Shown piece after piece: positions 57,701 to 64,000 of a stretch of 64,000 nucleotides of DNA. The stretch comes from Opisthorchis felineus (taxonomy: Eukaryota > Platyhelminthes > Trematoda > Opisthorchiida > Opisthorchiidae). The position numbers and the translations under genes were made by a program. The stretch lies in the NCBI GenBank assembly GCA_004794785.1, contig SJOL01003902.1, positions 154,354-218,353 on the forward strand. The letters run 5' to 3'. The notes under the pieces are model-generated. The model worked only from the letters and a program-made list of their open reading frames with translations, did no database searches and was not told the origin of the DNA. The first letter of the stretch is position 1. Each line of letters opens with the position of its first letter.

Positions 57701-60700
57701 TTACTCCACAGACAACTATGCACACCGACATCCACTGGAGTCTTGGAACCGGGGACAGAAATTAAGCATCTGAAATGGGTTTCCATAATAGAAACGAACT
57801 TAAAGTTTTTGCGCTTCCTGTTCGTAGGTCGAATATTGTAAAGAGAGGTTTTTGGTTTTACTAAAACTGTAATTCCTTGAGAAACCGAGAAAAATCAAGT
57901 TGATATAGAGTCCAGCTTTCGCAAAAGAAAGTGGTGTGTTTCCAGACGTTCTTTTGGATGGCGAATTTCAAATGGTGGGGTTGTGGTTGATTTTTGGTAT
58001 CCGGAGCCAACCGACTATATGTTGAATTGCCAGCTAGATGACATGGGAAATAGTGACTCGATGTTTTGATCAAGTTCAGTGCACACATATGACTCAGTAT
58101 TAACTGATGCATGCTAATGTGAAGAGCTTTGCCAATACTCATTTATCATTTCATCCTGTCAGTGAATCCAGTCCATGCTGAAAAGCCGAGAAGCACTGTA
58201 CACCTGTTTCATCCCTCTTGGGAATCATTTGCAGTGCACATTTCACGAAACTCACAGAGTTTCCGTACCGCGACCTTCCAGCCAGTGGTTGAACCCTTAA
58301 CAATATGGACACGAACGGCTGATCAGCACTGTGATTAGGTCACACTTAAACAGACCACTCATCCTTCAGTAACGGAAGCCCCATCACGTGGTCAATCTTT
58401 GACTGACTGCTCAAGTGACAACTGCTCAGAAGGAACTTTCACATATCCAATGAAATTGTCCTTCCTGTTAACTTGTGGGTACAACCCACTGTAGCAACTG
58501 CGGAGCGCAGACAGGGAAGCTTCTGCTCCGTACTCAGCTAGCTGATGAAGTCAGTAATGGTACAAACCAGGCTATGGAAACGGAAAAAAATATCGACGAC
58601 ACGGAAATAGGTCTAGTCCGATCACGCGAGAGTAAACCTACTAGCACGAAAAGACTGTATGAGGATGAATGTCGCCCTAACAGTAACCAAGTTGTAAACT
58701 GGTGTGCGTGTTTCCATGTAATTTTACGATGTTCCACGAGCCGTTTTCATCGTTTTCCTACGCAATACTTCAAGCGGAAGGGATGGAAAGTGAGTGGATT
58801 GTGACCAGTTAGAAAAAAACTACCTACCGGTCCGCTACTACTCACCGAACGAATTAAATTCACGAGCGGTACAAGTGCTTTTCGGATTGATTGTGGAATG
58901 TGAACCTTGGCGTCAGGATGAAACGCGTATTTGGTTGCTCTTCCATGACTGGCGACTTCAAGATGACATTTGTGTTCTGATGTTTACGTAGGTACCTTAT
59001 CACAGCTGATGTGATGTGAAAGCTGAACCTTTCAGATAGACATGCGACATCCCTTGATCTCATGTTTCTCGGCCATATTGGGGCCGGTTAGCCCAGGGGA
59101 TGACACCGTGGACTTGGGTTCGAACGACTCGGGTTTGAATGCCCACACTGGCTGTGAATCTTATCAGGAGATGTTGCACACCCTGTTTCAAAGGAGATTT
59201 GGTTCGGAAGGTGAAGTCCATTTTTTGGTGACCTTACCGTCGTTTTATCCTTGTTGCGAATTATCAGTAATGCACTTCTCACTAACCCTCAGAGGGACTG
59301 GAGCTTGTGAGTGTTCACTTAGTATTTGTACACTTTACATACCTACCACGAATAGCCAACCAGCTGACTGACCTGCTTCGCGAATATTTCAAAGTTTCAG
59401 TTGACATCCCATCCCACAAGTGAAGGCACTTCGTTATGGAAAGCCGATAATCACTGAGCAAAGCCGCTAGATCCACAGTCTCACCTGGTCATTCCACTAA
59501 TCAACCGTTAACCGAAAGGTTGAAGGTCCGCATTCTTACATCACAGCTAAGATGAAAAAAGTCGCAAGATGGTTCAAAGCTGTTCAGCCTTAGCTCGATC
59601 AATAAGCTACCTCCACGACTTGAAACGCACTTTCTTAGGTGAACTCCCTTTTCAGCCCCGGCTGATTTCACTTGATACAGGTGGTCCAAATTTGATGTAG
59701 GAGGGACGAGGACCTGAGGAATCTTGAATATTGGCCGAACCACACATTGAGCAGGACTTGAACCCACCTAACAGGTAAATTCTCTGCAAGTAATCTAATA
59801 CGAACGGAGGATATCGCGGGTTCGAGCCTCGTCCAAAGCATGCAAATTTCTGACGTCATTGTGTGCTCTTGGGTTCATATTCAAGGCAATCAGAATTTGG
59901 TTTCCTTTCTGCTCACCAGATACCCCCTGTTGCTCACGTAATTAGTTTCATATGTTGTGTGGTCACACGCATCCAAGTTAATATCGCCTGTGTGTCAGTC
60001 CACAGTATTCGATTGGTTCTCACTGTTTTTGGTGTTCATGTAACATGTTAATTTCTGTTGTTGCTGGCGTCATCTTCGGTTTCGTTTCATAGAATTAAGC
60101 TACTAAGCAGTCACTCAGCTATCTTGATGAAACCTCAAACAGGAATTTTAGCCTGGAGAAGCCCATTTCAACTCAAGGGCCAGGGATTAACAGGACAGTT
60201 TACTTATATCAGAAAACCTAATTTCACACCGCATATCACTCAGGATCCAGTTTTACACTCTCCAGTAAAGTGGCGTGATCTTTTGCGAATTACTTTATAC
60301 TTAAAGTCCTGTAATTTAGCGGAGTGAATCGGTCCCATCATCCGCAAGATATACCACACTTTTTAAACCTGAAGCGGACCGTCATAAGCGACAAATTCAG
60401 CTGGACTCAGTTGAGCTTCCTGCCAAAACGAAAATCGTGCACAACTAAGAGCATTTGTCAAAATCCGTCCGATTTGAGTTCAGGTAAAACGAAAACTCAG
60501 AGATTGCGCTCACCCGATAAGCCCCAAAAAGGGCAAAACCAGTGGTGCGCTCTCAGAGTTTTCAGCAACCTTATGAGTAGCATGTTGCGCCTAAACAGAG
60601 ACTCGAAATAGCTAGACATAACCAATGTGCAAAATTCTAGTTACGCAACACGTCAAAGTGAGATCCTTACCTGCTCGTTTCCGGAGGGACAGGTTCGCCA

Positions 60701-60948
60701 ATATCATCGGGGTCGGCGACGCAATTCCTAAGTAGTCGCTGTTCATCCAAATAAAGACGTAATGATATTGTTTCACCTTGAGGCGAATCTCTCAGAAGGT
60801 CCACTTGCATCCAGTCACCGGAAGAGTTATCTTTCCAGTGAATTTCCGTCGACTGATTGGGAAATAGTGACCAGACAATCAACTGCGCATCGTCCGTCAG
60901 GTTCATTTTGATCAAATACTGAGAGTCCCAAGACAACGTGGTTGACCC
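48542..60948 (-). CDS. PLA2-C: group III secreted phospholipase A2, 5' end not found
   Basis: Minus-strand exons in transcript order: 60948-60671, 54999-54821, 51694-51532, 48731-48542; 810 nt, 269 codons plus TAA, no internal stop. Order, phases and catalytic exon length match PLA2-A and PLA2-B. Catalytic His-Asp (CCYDHD), CSCD Asp and active-site Tyr (AYF) are kept, but the second calcium-loop Gly is Ser (YCGPS). The linker lacks the polybasic site of A and B, so the propeptide may be processed differently or retained. Prodomain sequons NLT, NQS and NSS suggest glycosylation. Similarity of C-terminal exons makes B its closest partner. A signal-peptide exon was not found up to 64000 and may lie outside the window. 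Confidence 0.87.
49180..49440 (-). repeat. tRNA-derived SINE with partly preserved hammerhead (family ii)
   Basis: The minus strand reads CCGATGATTCCCAAC, AAGGACGAAACAGCTG, TACAGTGCTTC. GAAAC and the GTA site are kept; C3-U4 is changed to CC. Confidence 0.7.
49480..49650 (+). repeat. tRNA-derived SINE (family ii), eroded
   Basis: CATTGCTCGTGGCCGAATAG, CATGCGATGCGCACCGCCG and ATACAGTGCTTCTCG mark the family. Core CTGATGA is lost. It faces the minus-strand copy next to it. Confidence 0.6.
49775..50390 (-). mobile_element. RTE-like LINE C-terminal tail
   Basis: The minus strand encodes RLAMPRYAKWFYEKRNLS, then LHRLGWLGHVLRIPEDRLSR, RVLFAQACVEWK, RGGQCMT, and finally VDICRLHGCGPQDTTHQWL. That is the order of the RTE-type reverse transcriptase C-terminus. 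In-frame stops make it inactive. Confidence 0.75.
51532..51694 (-). CDS. PLA2-C catalytic exon (163 nt, phase 1 to 2)
   Basis: Minus-strand acceptor CTGTTTTTCCATAG precedes 51694 and donor GTGAGT follows 51532. It encodes RKTDQCCYDHDICS with the catalytic pair, GETKYGIENT and CSCD. Residue after CGP is Ser in place of the usual Gly. Confidence 0.93.
51880..52130 (+). repeat. Family (i) repeat, hammerhead with one core change
   Basis: CTGATGAG at 51921-51928, stem II and GGTC are kept, and stem I pairs GCCT with GGGC, but CGAAAC is CCAAAC. The unit body follows with CATGAGGTGGCC and AGCACATCCAGTTG. Confidence 0.75.
54560..54765 (+). repeat. tRNA-derived SINE with partly preserved hammerhead (family ii)
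   Basis: B-box-like GGTCGTGGGTTCGATACCC, then CGCTGATGATGATTCCCAAT, AAGGATGAAACGGC and GCTTCTCGG. It abuts the PLA2-C linker exon by about 60 nt. Confidence 0.7.
54821..54999 (-). CDS. PLA2-C linker and calcium-loop exon (phase 2 to 1)
   Basis: Minus-strand acceptor TTTTTTTCTTTTCAG precedes 54999 and donor GTAAGT follows 54821; 179 nt. It encodes TVPEFTIFS, CRLFQDGS and the terminal MPNTNYCGP, identical to PLA2-B over PNTNYCGP. It has no open frame long enough to show up without homology. No RRRR-like site is present. Confidence 0.88.
57250..57560. repeat. Inverted pair of family (i) repeats
   Basis: A minus-strand unit (57270-57450) has CTGATAGG instead of CTGATGAG, with GAAACCAGTC kept. 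A plus-strand unit (57465-57560) has CCGATGAG with GAAACC. The 5' parts of the two units meet near 57460. Confidence 0.72.
58130..58430 (-). repeat. tRNA-derived SINE with partly preserved hammerhead (family ii)
   Basis: The minus strand reads GTGCACTGCAAATGATTCCC, GAGGGATGAAACAGGTGTAC, AGTGCTTC. Stem I GCACTG/CAGTGC and GTA site are kept; the core has CAAATGA. Confidence 0.7.
58475..58991 (+). pseudogene. Unidentified coding-like segment, possibly frameshifted
   Basis: Two open frames overlap at about 58794-58804. The first gives THCSNCGAQTGKLLLRTQ and a charged stretch. The second gives YYSPNELNSRAVQVLFGLIV, then WRQDETRIWLLFHDWRLQDD, and ends before GTAGGT in phase 2. The second part looks protein-like but I do not recognise it. 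It lies within the PLA2-C intron on the opposite strand. It could be a transposon fragment, an exon of another gene, or chance. Confidence 0.25.
59075..59290 (+). repeat. tRNA-derived SINE-like element
   Basis: GGGCCGGTTAGCCCAGGGGA resembles an A-box region and GGACTTGGGTTCGAACGACT a B-box region. The following ~150 nt has no ribozyme core. Not a functional tRNA: the acceptor stem does not close. Confidence 0.45.
60375..60600 (+). repeat. Family (i) repeat, eroded hammerhead
   Basis: CCCGATAAGCCCCAAAAAGG, CAAAACCAG and CAGCAACCTTATGAGTAG follow the family. Core bases are changed at several positions. Ends 70 nt from the PLA2-C prodomain exon. Confidence 0.68.
60671..60948 (-). CDS. PLA2-C prodomain exon (phase 0 to 2)
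   Basis: Minus-strand acceptor TTTTTCTTTCCTGAAG precedes 60948 and donor GTAAGG follows 60671; 278 nt. It encodes GSTTLSWDSQYLIKMNLTDD, DWMQVDLL and LRLYLDEQRLLRNC. Reading through the donor gives TAA at once. Confidence 0.9.
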
Positions 60949-63900
60949 CTTCAGGAAAGAAAAAAACATTTTGAGTGCTCATGATGGACACGGCGACACA
61001 AGCATCCATCAGTCTACGTAGCCGCTAAATCTCTCTCCACAAAAGAAGATTCACTGACGGGAACGTTCCTTGCCTTGAACAGTTAAACTTGAACCGTCCA
61101 TAAAAATTATCATTTCATCTTGCAACGTTCGAAAACTGTGGAACCCACGTTTGATGTATTCATCCACTACAAAATCTATTCCATTCAGCTTTTTACAAGC
61201 AAAAGCTGATGTTACTAAATCACTTCCAGTTGAAATAACTTTGGGTTAAACCCTTAATTTCGATATTTTTGTGAAAATTTAACCCTTCCTCCCTCCATTA
61301 GTCAAGGCTTCTCCTTGCGTTGTTACCATTACGCTCAATATATTATACGAAATTGTCGCGAAAGAGCGTACTCATTCCAAATAGAAGTAGCAATTTTTAG
61401 ATTATAATGCTCTTGCTCAGACGCTGTTTCTTTCATTTGGCCAGTACCTACCTACTTTTTGGTATTAATTTAGTAGGACTAGTTGTAGCGGTCACTCACT
61501 AGATCACGCGTCACAAACACTCAATCACGTAACAATTCCTGTCCCACTTGCTGCAACCTTAGCCGACAACATGTACACTACAATTTCCCATCCATTCTTG
61601 TTTACGCGGCTAACACCTGCGTCACGCGCCAGGCTTACGGAATTCAACCACATCAGGTCAAGTCGTATTCATGTTCGTGCAATTATCAAACACGAATGGA
61701 CACCCCTCTCTTCACACTGCACACAATAAATAGGCATGCAACTCGGCCCAAAAACACACTCGCGCACACAGGACAGGAAGTCAGCCGAGCTCCACAAGTC
61801 TCCACCGACAACTGTGGAACATGTGTAGCTGCTGTACTGCAGAGAAGACAAGTCCCGCGTCCGGGACTTCACTCAGGGACTCTCAACAGTTTTCCTCAAA
61901 CGATAAGGCACCTTTTGGCTTATTCCCTTCTTGCATTGTATTTATTTCTATCAAGTGCACATAACTTTTGTGATCATCATCATTCTGGTAAAACCGACAT
62001 TTGTTAGTGCTTGTCACCTGATAATCAACCTAATTACGTTACAACCAGATCACTAACATGTTTATCCTCTGTAGCATTCTTTTCCTATCAAACACATTAT
62101 TGACGATAACCCTTCTTCTGCCAGAATGATTATTTCGTCTTTTAACCGTTTGCTGTCTACTTTTACTCAGTATTAAGCCACTGTGCTATGTGGGTCATAA
62201 TGGTAATGTGAGAACCGCTCCTCCGGGTGGCTTCTTCACAAGCTCTAACATCTCGACGACACAGTACTCATCAGACCTCGCCTGCCACAACGCGCAGTGG
62301 CTGCACCAATCACGTGATGAAGCTCTAAAGATTTGTAGTCTATCGATCGGTATTTGTCGTTTATCATTGGGCTGTAATGTTAGCCATTCGGAGACCGATG
62401 ACTGGGCGGATTGTAGACCCGCATTGGACAAGGCGGCACATGTACGTCGTGCCGTGTGCTTACAAGGAAGACAACCAGCATGGATTACTTGCTTTCAAAA
62501 AACACGATTACAGCCACTCTCAAACTTCAGGGAGTTAGAAGCCAACCCTTAACAGATTTTGTCAACACTGGTTATGCAGCGAGATTCTGACCCGCGTACC
62601 TTTCACTTCCATGAATATGGAGAGCTATTGTAAAGGGGAGAATAAAATTGTGAACAGGACATTTCCGGTGACTGACGATGTAGGTGTATGATCATCAATT
62701 GTAGCAACCATTCCTGGGCCGAGTTTGGTTTAACCGCTCGTTTACAAACTTAAAAAAAAACTCTCACCATAATTCTGTCGGTAGACTTGGACATCTTTTG
62801 TAGCCACTTTGTGGATCACAGCCTAAAAAGTCTGCTTACTAAACATGGCTAGTAGTTTGCCAACTTTAAGCACCTTGCTGTAACCGCACACGACCTCTGT
62901 CCATGAAAAATCCTACAGCGTAGTCAAAGTAACAAAAGGATGTCTGCAGGCACTTTCTGGTTTTCTGTCCTTATCACCTCGCACATGATCTGCTATGTGA
63001 TGGAATTACGCAGATTCCCGTTTGTTTGCTGGTAGCTGAGTAAAACAAACAGGTTAACTTGTAACATTGCTCCATTTGAGGCAGCTCTGGCTCCGCTGGC
63101 AGGGGTGAAGTTAAAACATAACTCAGAGGGAGAAAGACCTCAACAGGGTAATGACAACAGACAGATATCTCATATCGCGAAATGTACTTATTTGCAAACG
63201 GGAGACCCAGCTGAATCTCCCGTTTATGATATTCTTCAGTTGATTGTGCTGCACAAATGCCACCTCATGTTTCAGTTGGCACGATATTCGGGGTAGTATT
63301 TTTCTGGAAGAAATCTACTCAGAAGGTTGGTATAAAGGGTTCGACAGGCCCCGACCGGTTTCGCCCTTCTCGGGGCTCATCAAATAGGCTCACACCCTAG
63401 ATTCCGTTAACATTTTGTTCAAATCCACAATGGACAGATTTTGACAAATACACTCATTTGCACACCAGTTATGTTTCACCGAGAGACTCAATTGAATCCA
63501 CGCGAATCTCTCGTTTATGGTATTCTCCCAATGAATATGGTGTGCAGTAACATCGGCGCTGACGTTGTTCCTTCACTGCCTTAAAACCACGAAGTATTTC
63601 CATAGTTTCATGTAATTGCACGTAATTCAAGTAAGACATAATGCCGACCGAAACTCTGGGACTCCGCCTATCTGATTTTTTCGCACAAAGGCCATAACCG
63701 TCTGTCGAAGGTTTTTCAGCAGCCCTAAGAGTAGTGTGTTCCGTCAAGAAAATAGATATGCGTGACTAATAATCCGTAGGTAAGACTTTTCAAAAAAAAG
63801 TCATAACTGAGGTGCAAAGTCTGTGTCCACCCGGAACCCAAAGATTACCACTTTATGGTCTTCCGAAAGTGAATGACCACAAATAATCGATGGGTCTCAA

Positions 63901-64000
63901 TCCAAGCATGGGCAGCTCTCCGTATCATGCGTGTACTCAATAAATAATGGACCTGCGACTGCGAATTACCTCCTCAGAAGTACTTTTGAGTTGATGTCAT
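60949..64000. other. Region 5' of the PLA2-C prodomain exon
   Basis: Should contain intron and possibly the signal-peptide exon of PLA2-C on the minus strand, but no ATG frame with a phase-0 donor was found. A minus-strand segment at 62768-62822 has good splice borders but is 55 nt, not 3n. Family (i) repeats fill 63180-63750. Confidence 0.45.
63180..63750. repeat. Inverted pair of family (i) repeats
   Basis: A minus-strand unit (63180-63540) has stem II GCCCC/GGGC, GAAACC and GGTC, with TTGATGAG as the only core change. A plus-strand unit (63640-63745) is strongly eroded (CTGATTTTTTCGC). Confidence 0.72.

Larger units (their letters stand above)
55000..60670 (-). other. PLA2-C intron between prodomain and linker exons
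   Basis: Carries family (i) repeats at 57250 and 60375, a family (ii) SINE at 58130, other tRNA-like SINE heads at 59080 and 59760-59840, and an unidentified plus-strand frame at 58475-58991. 55400-57240 shows nothing recognisable. Confidence 0.5.

Noticed and set aside
62768..62822. Minus-strand segment with good acceptor and GTGAGA donor upstream of PLA2-C
   Set aside because: Length is 55 nt, so it is not symmetric and cannot feed the phase-0 prodomain exon.

Overview
This looks like nuclear DNA of a flatworm, most likely a trematode (fluke). Short, widely spaced exons carry consensus GT-AG borders. Dense old repeats include Penelope-like elements, RTE-like LINE tails, and tRNA-derived SINEs with hammerhead ribozyme motifs like those of schistosome SINEs. 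There is no bacterial gene density, no operon structure and no CRISPR array. The species cannot be named from sequence alone.

The gene content is a small cluster of three secreted group III (bee-venom-type) phospholipase A2 paralogues, assembled here from homologous exons. PLA2-A (+ strand, about 8.5-26 kb) has five tiny 3n exons, then a prodomain exon, a linker/calcium-loop exon, a catalytic exon and a C-terminal exon with AATAAA downstream. PLA2-B (+, 31.1-43.1 kb) is complete: five coding exons join in frame into 302 residues starting with a signal peptide. PLA2-C (-, 48.5-60.9 kb) has the same last four exons, with its first exon not found. B and C converge tail to tail. The four core exons keep identical intron phases (0, 2, 1, 2) and the catalytic exon is exactly 163 nt in all three, which is strong internal proof of the models.

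The most unusual gene feature is the array of 63, 63, 63, 60 and 84 nt phase-0 exons between the unseen start and the prodomain of PLA2-A. It resembles a micro-exon gene grafted onto a secreted enzyme. PLA2-B goes from signal peptide to prodomain without recognisable exons of this kind.

The rest is mainly repeats in introns and intergenic DNA. (i) A roughly 290-bp family, often as tandem dimers or inverted pairs, carries a type I hammerhead core with very short stem III. One dimer lies just upstream of a broken Penelope-like reverse transcriptase/GIY-YIG fragment (1-1045). (ii) A tRNA-headed SINE family has its own hammerhead, intact at 26283-26327 and eroded elsewhere. (iii) A second tRNA-derived SINE has no ribozyme. 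(iv) RTE-like LINE 3' ends finish in GAT-type trinucleotide microsatellites. No protein-coding gene was recognised in 1050-8548, 25960-31095, 43135-48541 or 60949-64000.
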